This document shows, one piece after another, positions 49,001 through 60,431 of a stretch of DNA of 64,000 bases. Positions within the stretch are counted from its first letter, which is position 1. Each line of letters opens with the position of its first letter. The notes below the pieces were generated by a model. It ran no database searches. It was not told the DNA's origin and saw only the letters and a program-made list of their open reading frames with translations. The DNA lies in the NCBI GenBank assembly GCA_033239525.1, contig BSYO01000023.1:13346158-13410157 (forward strand). Direction: 5' to 3'. This stretch comes from Nepenthes gracilis (Eukaryota; Streptophyta; Magnoliopsida; Caryophyllales; Nepenthaceae). The position numbers and the translations under genes were made by a program.

Positions 49001-52000
49001 TTTGTATTATATAAATAATAATTGTTATTATAATAATAATAATGATAACAAACAAAAAAAAGAAAAATAAGGGAAAAAATGTGAAAAGGCATTGGGCGGC
49101 ACAGCAGAGAAAAAAGAGGAAGAAAAGAGAAAGGGAAAATGAAAGAGAGAGGGAAGAGAAGGAAGAAACGGTGACGCACAGAGCAACGGCGACTGCCGTC
49201 ACCAGAGGAGACATTGCCTAGATTTGAGGCCGGTGAAGCCCTTTCCATGTTTCTCCCTCGGTTCTGTGGTACAGTACCAAGAGAAAGAGTGAAATCATGA
49301 AGCCATGAGGCACAAGAACCCACTGCTGTTATCGCTACCATCACCGAAACAAAATCTACAAATTGAGGTAAATAAATCCTTCATTCCTCTTTAAGGATGT
49401 TGGTATTGTGCTTGCATGTGGTGATCTGGTGAGATTTTTGGTGGATTGTGTAATGTGGCGCGGTGGAGAGTGGAAAAAGGCACCGACAGCGCTCGCGTGA
49501 GTTGTCGTCGCTGCCATCCCCGTAGCCGGGTGGCTGTCACCATGATGGGCGATGTCGCCCATGCCGAGACTACCCTCCACCGTTGTTCATCATCATCACC
49601 TTTTTCTCCGGCTCCTCAAATCCACTCGGCCGCATCCGTTCCGGCACCGAGAACCAAATCATCCACAACCCTCACCTCTAAGTTCCACATCTGAGGCCGC
49701 AGGCATCAGATCTGCCAAACCTGACCGCTATCTGAGGCCGCGGATGCTCTGGGTTCCACATCTGAGGCCACGGACTTTGACTTCCGCCATCCGAGGTTGT
49801 GGGCGAAACCCTCACCTCTGAGCTTCACATCTGGCAACCGCGAGCGCTACATTGTGCCGATGACCATGACTGACCTTGCAGTGAGGCAGTGGGACGAAAC
49901 ACTCCCGTGGAGTTTAGGGAGAGCAGAAGAGGCTGAGGTGCTAGATAAGCCTACAGTGTCCGAGAACAGGTAACAGGTTTTTGTTCAAAATATGTCCGAG
50001 GATAGAAATGAAGATTCCGTCCAAAGTCCATCCAAGGACAGGAACGAAGATTCCATCCAGAATCCGTCCGAGGACCGGAACAAGATTCCGTTCAAAATCT
50101 GTTCGAGGATAGAAACAAGATTCCGTCCAGAATCTTTTTGAGGACAGGAACAAGATTCAGTCCAGAATCTGTTTGAGGGGAGCAAAGATTTAGTCCAGAA
50201 TTTGTCCGAGGATCAGCCAATTTGGCTGCAACCCAATCTGGCTTTCAGAATCAGTCTAACGTCCAGAATCTGTTCGAGAGTGGGAACAAAGAAGAAGTGT
50301 TGCCCGACCATAATATTCTCCTATTGCCTGTGCTATTATTGCTCCAGTCCGAGGACAGAAACAGAAAGAAAAAAGGTGCCCCATCATTGTGAAGGACCCA
50401 ACGGTCATTCCGCGGTCACATATGAGCCGACGGCTACCAAGCCTGATCCAGCTGGTACATCAATCACTTCCCCATGCCTTTCAATCAGGATCTCCTCCTA
50501 GTCCTCAAATATAGGAGGCTCGATCTTAGCATGCGAATCGGTCACCTCCATGGACCCCTTGGTCTCTATCTCTTCTCCTGTTCTGGGCTCAATGAACTCG
50601 ATGTAGAACTCATCGAGAAGCACCAGAACTGCCGAGCATACATTTCGGGCCGACCGTCACGACTAACTACACGATTGGCAACTTTCCAAAAAGGACCCTT
50701 GTAGTGCTGACAAACACTCTATCATTCCTTCATTAGAGCGAGGGTCCTGCCTCGGGGGCTTCCAGAGTGTTCACCCCACTGCTCACAAGGTACCGTGATG
50801 GAACAAGAGGCTATACTTGGGGGCTAAACAAGCCCAGTCCTGCAGCAACGTCTCTCATTAGGCCTAATGATGAAAAGTAGATCTTATAAAAGCTGTCACG
50901 GTTTTCATGATGGGGGGCTGGGTATGACCAACCCACTACCCATCGCACCACAATCAGCGTTACCCATTTAAATTCCATGTTAGCCTAAATTTTTACCGAC
51001 TAGTGACAGATCGTGAGTCATAGGAAAGCGGACTGCCCAGCACCATAGTAATGTGTTGGCCAGCTAGACCATGATTGAGGATCAAATCCCACGAAGTATA
51101 GAGGCAACAAGCTAGAGAATCAGCAAAAAGTACTTTGACGACCCACCGGAACAATGCATGCAAGCCGTGTGCTCAAGACAGTCAACTGGTCCCAATGGCA
51201 TAATACCCCTTCTACCCCGAGCACTGCAAACGCCGACAATGATTCCTCGATGAATCCAAGTAAGTCTTGCATGCATCATATTGTTTGTTTGAACCATACT
51301 TTAATTAATAGTATAGTCATTTTACCTGCTCATATGAGTGTCTGCATACCAAAACTCGGTTACATCACCAAGTGGCCCAAAAGAGATTGGATTTTGAAAC
51401 TCGATTACTTTACCAAACGGCCTAGAAGAGGTCGGATTTTAAAACTCGATTGCATCACCGAGCGGCCTAGAAGAGATTGGATTTTAAAACTCGATTACAT
51501 CACCGAGCGGCCTAGAAGATGTCAAATTTTAAAACTCGGTTACATCACCGAGCGGTCTAGAAGAGGTCAGATTTCAAAACTCAGTTACATCACCAAGCGG
51601 TCCAGAGGACATCGGATTTTGAAAACCAAAATTTTCAAGGATAGCAAGCCGATAAATCCAAACCTACATACAGGGTTCCTTTATAAGCATGTCAGGGGTT
51701 GAAAATTTCAAACCACCCGACATGGGAGGTTAGTGATGGGTTTAGTATACCCGGCCCAAAAAAAGAAACGACTCAGTCGCTTTATCTTATACACGGGCGG
51801 TTGTCATAGGTGGTTGTCATCAATGGTTGTCAATGGATAAGGATGACCACCCTCTAATTTTATAGATATCCTCATCCCAACGGAGGAGAGAAGGGGGAGA
51901 GGAGAAAGGGGCCAACCTGGTTGGGAATGATTCACCCTCCAGAAGGCCCCTCTTTTTAAGGGTTTCTCCCTTCATTCAGGAGGCTTGCCTTCCATACCTC

Positions 52001-55000
52001 TAAGCCGCCCTTCTTCCAGACGCATCCAAGCGTTCAATCCATCGCTATATGTATCTACACATCCTCCTTACATCTTTCTATTCTCATGGAAAGATATCTG
52101 ATTTGAATGTCGGAAGATATATTGTGGGAGCAATTCCCATCCTCCTCTAACCTCTCGTTTTCAGTTGTGTTACGTAGGGTTCAAGTTGGAGGCTATGGAG
52201 ACCAGATCCGCATCAGATCGATCCAACATGAAGATCCGATTTGCGGCCCCTAATCTGTAGGACAATCGAATTCGTGTAACGCAACAACCTGCAATTGGGC
52301 ATGTAATATGAGAGGGACATTCATAATTGTCGTAAATTCTCCACCGTAAATGAATATATTAGGGAGAAGTCTCAAATAAAGTCATAGAATCAGGAGACAT
52401 ATACTCAATGACTATGTAGACATTATTTGTGTCCTCGCATGCATCATGAAATTTAACCAGATGCTTGTGTCCTGATAGAGCTTTGAGCATTTTCACTTCC
52501 CTGCGGACATCTTCAATTGATATTGGTGTTGTCATCTGCTTAAAAAGAACAAAAAGGGGAAAAAACATGTTAAAAAGTTTAATTGGCATGACCACGTTAT
52601 GTGCTTCAGAATAATTCAAAAGACAGGCATAATCATAAGTAGTGAATTCATTAGTCTTAAAATGCAGTAGTCTTGCAGAAACTACATTTTGCTGAACCCA
52701 AAAAAAAAACAGATATCAACAGTAAACAATGAAAAAAAAAGACTCTAGCACATTAGAACAGCATTAGTTAAAAAGCATCCAATTTGTATTCTGTACACCT
52801 AATACTGCAGATGAGCACAGCATAGACAGAATAACTCTAATTCTTCAACTACAACTTGCTTAACTTTTCATCACAAGCAGAAAATCTGTATTACAGGAAT
52901 TCCTTATCTCCAACAATCAAGAATGAGTATTGGTCCTCTCAGAAAATTACAAATTATGCCATGAAACTAGCTGTGGTTGCACTCATCAGTGTAATGTTGT
53001 GGAGCCTTCTCACACATTAACAATCATAGGCATGAAAAGATCCTTATAACTATTAACAGTTATGTATACATCTGCATAGTGTGACTAAGAGGTCCAGAGG
53101 TACTCTTTCAATGCGTTCTGATGATCTTCTTCAAAGAAAAAAGTAAAACATATATGCCGTAGAAGGTTATTTTCATACTAACTTCAGTTTGCACATGATA
53201 CTGTAAGTCTTTTATGTTGAAGATGAAACTCTAACCTCACAATTAAAAGCTCTCTAAAAATCATAAATAAGTCAATGCAAAAAATAAAAATTTGACATGA
53301 AATATTCGAAATGAGAATTATAAGCAAAAAGGAAAAAAGGAAGAAAATACTTCTATTAATACTAAAAAATCTAACAAATTAATCAAAACAGATCCTATAC
53401 TAGACCCCAAAAAATAGTGCTTACATAATGCAATCCTAGCATGAACAATCACGTAAAGGAAAAAAAGAAGAAAACACTTCTATTAATACTAAAAAATCTA
53501 ACAAATTAATCAAACAGATTCTATACTAGACCCGAAAAAATAGTGCTTACTTAATGCAATCCTAGCAAGAACAATCGCGTAATTTAGCAATTATTTGCAA
53601 AAAAACATAGTCCTTTATATTGCCCTTTTCTTTTGGAAAGTCTGGGCAGCCAAATATGAACTACAAACCATACTGCTTTTTGCAGTTAACAAAACTAGCT
53701 TAATGGCTCTCCAAATTGTGTGGGAAAACTGTTTCTCCTCCCCCCGTCAAAACAAATTGAATATACCAGGAACTGTTAAGCATCGACTTCAGTGCAATTG
53801 CCACTATAATGGCCATAACAGCTCTAATGAAAGGGTTAATTAAAGGCAATGATCTTTACGCCAACCAGTTTGAGGGTCTCAGCCATATGGCAACCAAATC
53901 ATTCATAAACTTTATGTAATAACTGTCTTTTGAACACCGCCTATAATGCACATAATTTTCCTTCACCTTATTAGGGATGGACATGAATCGTGACTTAGTG
54001 CTTGGCATTAATTCAGAAATCAACATTGTTCACTTTTTTCTGTCCCGGCTGATGCAACTGGGAAATGGAGGGAAGCTGTCATTTTTTTTCTTTCTGTTTG
54101 ACAGTCAAAGAAGGAAAGAAATAAAAGACTTGTGGGTCAGCCATAGCAATAACGGGTCAGGGATGGATAGTTAATGCTGTCCAGAAGAATCAACAATGGA
54201 AAGAAAGCAAATGCAAGCAGACTTTTACCTTTTGCTAGAAGGATTCTCGCGTAATTTAAGAAAGACAGGTACATCCCAAAGTTGTCTTGACTGTCTAGAA
54301 AACAAGCTACAAGGAGCCCTCATCCACTCATAAGCCCCAAAAGAGAGAGCCTTTCCAGCATCTCAAAAGAGGGGAATTGTTTACTTACTCTTATTCTTGT
54401 CGTTCTCTCCACTCGGTAAATAAATCACTATAGTCAAGGCCAGATTTTTCATTCCGAATTTACCACTGACATTAAGTGTTAAGTTTGGTTGATTACTTGC
54501 CATCCACTTCTGTATCATTCAAGATTCCTAAGACATAGGGAAGAGGGTTCACTTCCAACAGTATTCTAATTTCTAATATGAAAAGAAAGAGGAACATGCA
54601 GAATCTAAAGCTTCATCTAGAATAGCCCTTCATTGTCTTTATGGTTGGCTTTTAGTTTTAGAGGTTAGCTCCAACATCTTGCCTTCTCTTATAATCTAGA
54701 TAAGATCTCACGCATAGTCGTATATGAACTCATCCGAGAGTCTTCCATTTCATTTTTATAAGATAAATCTTTAGTCAAAGATAAAACTTCAGTTGAAGTG
54801 CCATAGAGCTTATTGTTTAAACGTGACATAGACACCTTCTTAACTTTTTAAGCGAGATGCATGAGTAAGACGAAAAAGCAAAGGCTGGCCACCTTTTTCT
54901 CTTTCTTGCCAAGGGGCCTCATTCGGATCCTACAATAATTCCTTTTGGGTTCCTTTTTGCGATTGGATCTTGCTAGGGATTTGTGCATTGATGCCAAGAA

Positions 55001-57122
55001 TACATTGTTTGATAGTGTTAAAGAATCACCGGTTTGAAATACAACTTGATCTAGATGCGGAGTACCGTTTGTACTTTATAATCAAGCTTTCTTCCACTTA
55101 AAATAAGAAGAGGTGGTCAAGACTTTAGGCAGCTCGACACATCTAATTTCGATCCTATTGTCCGGCGACCAAAGAATGTTTGATCGCCAAGTAATCACAG
55201 TTTGATTTTTCTATGTTAAAAAAATCAGTTAATTGGTCTAAGTTTTCAGGTTTTAGGGTATTCACATAACTGCCCACTTTTACCATGAAAGGTAACCACC
55301 ACCTTATGCATTTTGATGAAAAATGTCTATATATATGAAGTTTTGGTTTCTTGGATTTTTGAATCTAATACTTTGATTATACACTATCATTAAAGAGTAT
55401 TGAAAGTTTGGAAGATCTAAACCAATGATAAATTTGCAAAAATTCAAGCAACCGATATTAATGTCAATGGTGGGAGGTTAATATTTCGGTCCTTAATTTA
55501 TTTTTACATTCAAGCTACATATAAGTAATATTTCATATAATAGATCAATTTTTAGTCATACAGCCACCACCAATTAAAAATATTAGGCATTAACTGCACT
55601 CTTAAAAACTTCCTTCTTTATTTTGAATAGACACAGAGTAGGACAGTATAGTTAGCAAGGATGTGTTCATTTTGGTATTCTACAACACGAGGTACAAATA
55701 ACCTCATTTTTCTTGTATCAGAAACAGGATCCTAACGAGAAACATAAACCATCACTGCGACCTTCTGAGAAATGAATTTCTTCTCCTTTAAAACAAAGCA
55801 ATTTAAATGCATTGCTGGAGTAAGTACTATGGTGAGTTATCAGGACACTTTCAGCTTAATGAAGGCCAAATGATCCCATCGAACATATCGCACAGCCAAA
55901 AAGGAACCTAAATTCTAGTGGCGCCACTTTATGATCCCTGAGGTGTATATCACCCCTTTCTTTGACACAATCCATAAACAAGACCGCCCAAAGCAATTGT
56001 AAACGCACTTTCCAAAGGAATGCAGCACAGTATTTCAATTATCATTTCAATTACACTAACACTCCCAAGTTCTTTCGACGAAATTTATTTCACTAATTAA
56101 CACAGCGATTTCTCTTTACTTCCCATACTAAGCATCAGCTGGCATATTGTAATTTCTTCATTGAATTTAGCTAAATATCCATAGATAACTTTATTTTTTT
56201 TCCCCTGTACATCCTTGTACATGAAGGACTTCCTCCTTTGTTTCACCAATAATGGGAACAGAAGTGAGGCTTTACCCAATGTGTTCCTATGTTTCCCATA
56301 ATCAAGGAGAGTTACCGGAGCTTTCAGACTCAAAAATTGAAGTTTTGACGTCTTCTCAAGGCTCCATTAACGAGTTTGATAGGGAGACAAGGAAATTTTA
56401 GCTTAAATTGACTGAAATTAAAACCATTAGAACTACAAAACTCGGTTAAGAAAACCGAGAAACATAATCAGAATCCACTGATTCTTCATAAGAAAACAAA
56501 GTTTTGAGTCCAACCACAAGAAAAAGAATAGCCAGATCTTAATAATATAATTTACCTTCTCTTTGGAAATGATCTTCACAGCCAAAACTTGATCCTTAAG
56601 TTGTCCTTTCTTACCCTTAGCCGAGCACGTATAACCAAAATGCCCTCTCCCTAGCTCCTTCCCCAACTCATACTTCGCCCCGAAGTTCTTACTATAGTCA
56701 AAGCTCTTGTCCAATGGTTGCCCCGGCTCACTTCCGTTCTCGGGAATCGGACCTTCCTTCGGCTGGGTGGTCCCAAGCCGCTTAGCAAGCGAAGCCTTAA
56801 TGTGCTTCGCAGGCGAAGGTGGCGGGAAAGGCCTCCGAAAAAACCGCCTCGGCGTCGACCTCACCGGCAATGGAGTAACTCCCGGCGGCAGCGGAGTCGC
56901 CGTCCCCTGCGGATACGGACTCACCGACTCTTGCGGATAGGGACTCGGCCATGTACCCGTCGCCGACGGTCGAGCCGGCGTGTTCTTCACTGATTGAATG
57001 CTGACATCGTCCTTCCCCACGGCCGATGACGGAAGCGGCGACTGAGCCTGATTCCGATGGCTCCCGCCTCCGCCTCCATAATCGTTTCCGTCTGTGGCAA
57101 CTCTACCGCAACACTGTCCCAT
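40024..57122 (-). CDS. CRK: CDPK-related protein kinase (CRK), 11 exons
   Basis: Exons (minus): 57122-56556, 52535-52405, 47860-47819, 47741-47633, 47464-47386, 44135-43839, 43318-43209, 41703-41596, 41280-41218, 40438-40271, 40161-40024. Total 1812 nt, 603 aa, phase continuous throughout. Seen: MGQCC start (Gly2 myristoylation and Cys4/5 palmitoylation signals, so membrane anchoring is likely). A Pro-rich variable region is followed by the CRK motif [13 protein letters not shown]. The kinase domain spans about 150-412: GRGHFG loop 158-163, Lys183, HRDLKPEN 277-284, DFG 300-302, APE in exon 6. The C-terminal region has degenerate EF-hand-like segments ([12 protein letters not shown]). It ends [13 protein letters not shown] then basic residues. 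Known: CRKs are Ser/Thr kinases related to CDPKs whose EF-hands have largely lost Ca2+ binding; some bind calmodulin. Catalytic residues are intact. Introns 2 and 5 carry retrotransposon insertions. Paralog number not assignable. Confidence 0.95.
40467..40845. mobile_element. GC-rich insert with weak terminal inverted repeats in CRK intron 9
   Basis: The intron is AT-rich except for about 300 bases of GC-rich, G-run sequence. The flanks read GTTTGGTTATTGAAAGGAA on the left and, reversed, GTTTGTGAGGAATTAGG on the right. This suggests a small non-autonomous DNA transposon. A 96-codon Pro/Ser/His-rich ORF on the minus strand inside it is not believed to be a gene. Confidence 0.35.
46431..47222 (-). 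mobile_element. Solo copia LTR in CRK intron 5
   Basis: 792 bases, beginning TGTTGGG and ending CCCAACA, a 7-base perfect terminal inverted repeat with TG...CA ends. It is flanked by the perfect 5-bp target-site duplication CAAAT (46426-46430 and 47223-47227). It aligns with both LTRs of the 3.07-8.42 kb element (TTTTACATAAAAAACCCTC, GTAAAATACTCC, GTTTTTATACTACAAG). Near 46960-47085 it has internal short repeats built on CCTTGAGCGTGC. No internal coding part remains, as expected after recombination between LTRs. Confidence 0.9.
48222..48775 (+). repeat. Left LTR of the intron-2 element
   Basis: TG...CA ends; contains ACGGGCGGTTATCACGGG-type internal direct repeats (GGTTATCA several times near 48280-48320), which recur in altered form in the right LTR. 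Confidence 0.9.
49994..50215. repeat. About 37-bp tandem repeats inside the intron-2 element
   Basis: Roughly six imperfect copies of a unit built on TCCGAGGACAGGAAC followed by AAGATTCCGTCCAGAATC. Copies differ in length (about 36-40 bases), so no reading frame is kept across the block. Confidence 0.8.
51350..51625. repeat. 45-bp tandem repeats inside the intron-2 element
   Basis: About six copies with a period of 45 bases (for example TACATCACC at 51361, TACTTTACC at 51406). The unit has AACTCGATTACATCACCGAG then CGGCCTAGAAGA. Because 45 is a multiple of three, one plus-strand frame (51154-51702) stays open and shows a basic 15-residue repeat (YITERPRR core). Confidence 0.85.
51734..52286 (+). 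repeat. Right LTR of the intron-2 element
   Basis: Preceded by CATGGGAGGTTAG, the likely polypurine-type tract. Alignment with the left LTR is continuous along its length, with substitutions and a few short length differences. Confidence 0.9.
53351..53585. repeat. 127-bp tandem duplication in CRK intron 1
   Basis: Copies begin TTCTATTAATACTAAAAAAT at 53351 and 53478, and continue through TAGTGCTTAC and AATGCAATCCTAGCA with few changes. The rest of the 4.0-kb intron (52536-56555) shows nothing I recognise. Confidence 0.85.
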
Positions 57123-59588
57123 AGCAGCAGTTCAGCTCCAACTCCTCCTCTCCTATGTCTACCAATCTTGATCCAATGACTCAGTCAAGGTCTACATAGC
57201 ACAAACATAAGACAGCGGTGAGGGCTCAATCAGTATGGATCTGACAGACTCTGCGCGAGCTGATGAACACAGAAGAGATCCACTGGGAGAAAACGATAAA
57301 ACTGGGGAATAAAAAGTGAGGATTCAGATCCTTTGGTGGGGACGATCGAGAATGGAGCGAATCAGAGTTGACGCGACCGACATGCACAGCCTGGTCCCGA
57401 AGGTCCGAATTTACTTACCGGCTAATTCAGACATTTTGTCAGAAAGGGATTTTCTCCGGTGCGGCTTAGCTTTTGGATCTATCTGCCACGTCACTCTACA
57501 ATTGAGGATAAAATAATTTATTTATTTTTTTAATTTCTTAATTTAAAATTAAAATATGTTAACGTATAGAGTGAACGTCACTCTACCCGAATCTCGATAC
57601 CGATAATATGATTTCAGTCCTGCACACGATAAATAATAACATAGAATAATTTCATGTTCTGTTTTCAAAAAAATAAAAAATACCTAAGTCAATACTAATT
57701 TAAACCAATAAAAAATAAATAGAGAGTTACAACCTCATTTTAACTTGTCCATTGTGTGGGGCCAGTAGTGGCTGGTATGATATTCCTACCGTGTTACTTA
57801 ACACTCGAACTCATGAACTATTCAAAAGAATATAACACACTTCTTTGATAGGTTTCATACATTTAGATTAATAAAATATTCTGCTTAAATGTTTTAGAGT
57901 CTAAGGTTCTGCAAATTATTAATCATCTTTTCTTGAGAGTCAGATCTAGAGATGAGATTTGAAGTCTCTTCCCTCTCCGTTTTCATTTTGTTTCTTTTTT
58001 TGTTCAAAAGAAGTGAAATGTTATACTTATAAGTTAGATAAAATACCATTAAATCATACAGGTGATCATTAGAGATATAAACATCTAACAATCACCAATT
58101 AATACACTTGTTCTGTGATCCGTATTAGGAGCTGCTGCTACATTCAATCATTATACATCTCAAGTTTACTTTTACTAGGTATTGTAAGAGGTATTTTTAG
58201 TGTAGAAAGCCCATTACTTATCCTCAGATAAATATTCAATAACTCTTGCCCATTTAGTAACATTAACATGGCATTTCGGCTGCAATAGATTCCTGGTTCG
58301 GTATTTGTGTATTGGGTCATTGATACTTTTAGTCGTGTGTGGGGGGAGGAGAAGGGAAAACAACTAAACTTATAAATGAAGTAACTAAAATTGTATTAAA
58401 TAAAAACATTGAGATATTAAAAATGCATTATTAAAAGCATTATTTTTTAAATTTAAATAGTGTAGTTAATAATGAAAAAATAAATGCTTGGTAGTTAGGA
58501 GAATCACGCGTCTTATTTTGTTATCATAAATATCATTATATCATTTATATTAATAGGAAAACATATTTTATAATATATTATTTATATATATAATTTATTT
58601 AATTATTTATTTAAATTTAAAATAGACCCAATATATAAAAATAAATCATGAATTTATAAGACATCTAACAAAATTTTATTAGTAAATATAAAAGCTTGAA
58701 TTGAATAAATATATATAGCATTGTTAAAAAGTATACAATAAATATTTAATATTTATTATAAAGTTAGAGGGCCCGTCGATTTAATTTATATTTCTGGCAT
58801 AATAAAGGAAAGGGGCCGCACTCCTTCAAGGGACTGACGGTGATTGATGTAGAAATATGTTTTTTTTTTTTTTAGAAAAATAAAAAATATATATTATATT
58901 ATTTTTTTATTTGTTATTTTTACTTTTCGGCTAGAAATTAGTTTCAAATGAATAATAGTTCTTATTAAAATTTTCAGAAAAATAAAATAATATATATTTT
59001 CAGTGAATAAAATTTTCATATAGTTTTATTTATGATTTTTTCATTTAATTAAACATAAACATATAATATGTGTAATAAAAAAATAGAATTAATTACACGC
59101 CTAAATAAAGCAAATAATATTTAAGTTTTGTTATTATTTTCTCAAACACTAGAATTTTTTTATTATTAAAACTATTTTAATAATAGTAATTAGCATATGC
59201 TGATATAATATTTGAATAATTTAATTAATTTAAATTTATGTGTTATAAAAATAAATCTTAAATTATTAAAAAAATAATGTAAAATAATTATTTATAATAA
59301 TAATAATAATATGAAAAGGGTTCGGAAAAATTAATGTTCAGTCTGTATATGTACTTTAAAAGTGATGACACATTGTCCACGTAGTCACAAAATGACGTCG
59401 TTTAAAGAAGAGTTGGTGTGCCTTGTGTAATCTTAATTCTGAGTCACATTGCATTTTTTGAGTGTTAATACTCTGCTATCTTGTTTAATGCTGTAAAATA
59501 AAAAATTTATAATATGCATTATTTTAATAAATTAATAATAAATATGAATAATATTTTTAATAAATAAAGTATAAGTAAGGTCTCATTT
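57123..59588. other. CRK upstream region and AT-rich intergenic DNA
   Basis: 57123 to about 57480 is GC-richer and likely holds the CRK 5' UTR and promoter. The rest is AT-rich with MITE copy 6 and no coding signal. Confidence 0.5.
58575..58680. mobile_element. AT-rich MITE-like repeat, copy 6 (partial)
   Basis: AATTATTTATTTAAATTTAA then AAATAGACCCAATATATAAA parallels TTAAAATAGACCATCAATAT at 10.7 kb. Only one arm is obvious. Confidence 0.35.
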
Positions 59589-60431
59589 TGATGGGTATAA
59601 TTTAAAACGGGTCAATCTAATACTTAATTGGATAAGAGACCCAAATGTCAATGATCCAATAAATAAAGTATAAAGTCAATCAAACAGTAATGTTTAAATA
59701 TATGAATTAAAGGGTATAATATAAATAGTCAGATATTAAATGACTATAATGATCTACTTAATGGTATAATATAGAAGGCAACTGGAATGGGTTCATGACT
59801 GATAGCTAAATGCCCGATTATTGAATTAGGACGGTCGTTACACATTACAAGTAATGTCTCTCACTACTAATCTGAAGCGGCATTATGCATACGAATTAAT
59901 GGTATAATATAGAAGGCGGCCGGAGTGGTTTCGTGACTAGTAGCTAAATGGCCCAATCATTAAATTAGGATGGTTATTACACATTACAAGTAATATCTCT
60001 CACCACTAATTTGAAGCGGCATCATGCACACGAATCAATTTTAAGTGTAAATTAGTCAAACAATATATCTAATTATAAATAAAATATCTCCAAAATGAGA
60101 AAATGGCAGAGAAACGAAAAAAAATAAAAATGCTACACTATCAGACGAGTGTATAAAAAGGAATATAGCCCTCCGAATACACATTCATCCCATCATCTCT
60201 AATTTTCTATGTCATTTCTTCATAACTTTTAAAAGATCGTTGACTTGAGTGTTGAAAGATATATCGGGGAGTGAATTACGTATACATCTCATATTTATTT
60301 ATTTTTCTTGTGGTGCGCGTAATCCAAATTTAAAGTTATGATGACTGGACCCATAATTGTTCAATTATTTGAACAAATTTAAATGGTTTCTTAATTCGTT
60401 ACGTCATTCGAATTCACGGAACGTATTACAT
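59589..60431 (+). mobile_element. LTR relic of the TGATGG family
   Basis: Begins TGATGGGTATAA and ends near ATTCACGGAACGTATTACA. Its 3' part matches the LTRs at 48222/51734 and the relic at 25582 (GACTTGAGTGTTGAAAGATA near 60241; the ACGTCATTCGAATTCACGG end). No internal element region is attached, so it is probably a solo LTR. Flanks read CATTT and CATTC if the end is taken two bases earlier; this is not convincing. Confidence 0.55.
59761..60036. repeat. 138-bp tandem duplication inside the 59.6-kb LTR relic
   Basis: Two copies start ATGGTATAATATAGAAGGC at 59761 and 59899. They stay aligned through ACACATTACAAGTAAT and the GAAGCGGCAT block. Confidence 0.9.

Larger units (their letters stand above)
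48222..52286 (+). mobile_element. Complete non-autonomous LTR retrotransposon in CRK intron 2
   Basis: LTRs at 48222-48775 (554 bp) and 51734-52286 (553 bp) both begin TGATGGGTTTAGTATACCC and end GCAACA. They are flanked by the perfect duplication ACCTG (48217-48221 and 52287-52291). Directly after the left LTR comes TTAGCGCCGTCTATGGGA, resembling the primer-binding region (TGGCGCCGTC...) of some plant Gypsy-type elements, so the element points to the plus strand. The about 2.96-kb interior has no recognisable gag, RT, integrase or RNase H, only short ORFs and two tandem-repeat blocks. It is thus a non-autonomous (LARD/TRIM-like) element. The LTRs are close to each other but visibly diverged, so the insertion is not very recent. 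Confidence 0.9.

Noticed and set aside
48919..49344. ORFs on both strands at 48.9-49.8 kb
   Set aside because: They lie inside the non-autonomous LTR element, are low-complexity (Phe/Leu or Tyr/Asn runs), and match no retroelement domain.
56707..56993. Plus-strand ORFs over CRK exon 1
   Set aside because: Antisense shadows of the GC-rich, Pro-rich coding exon.
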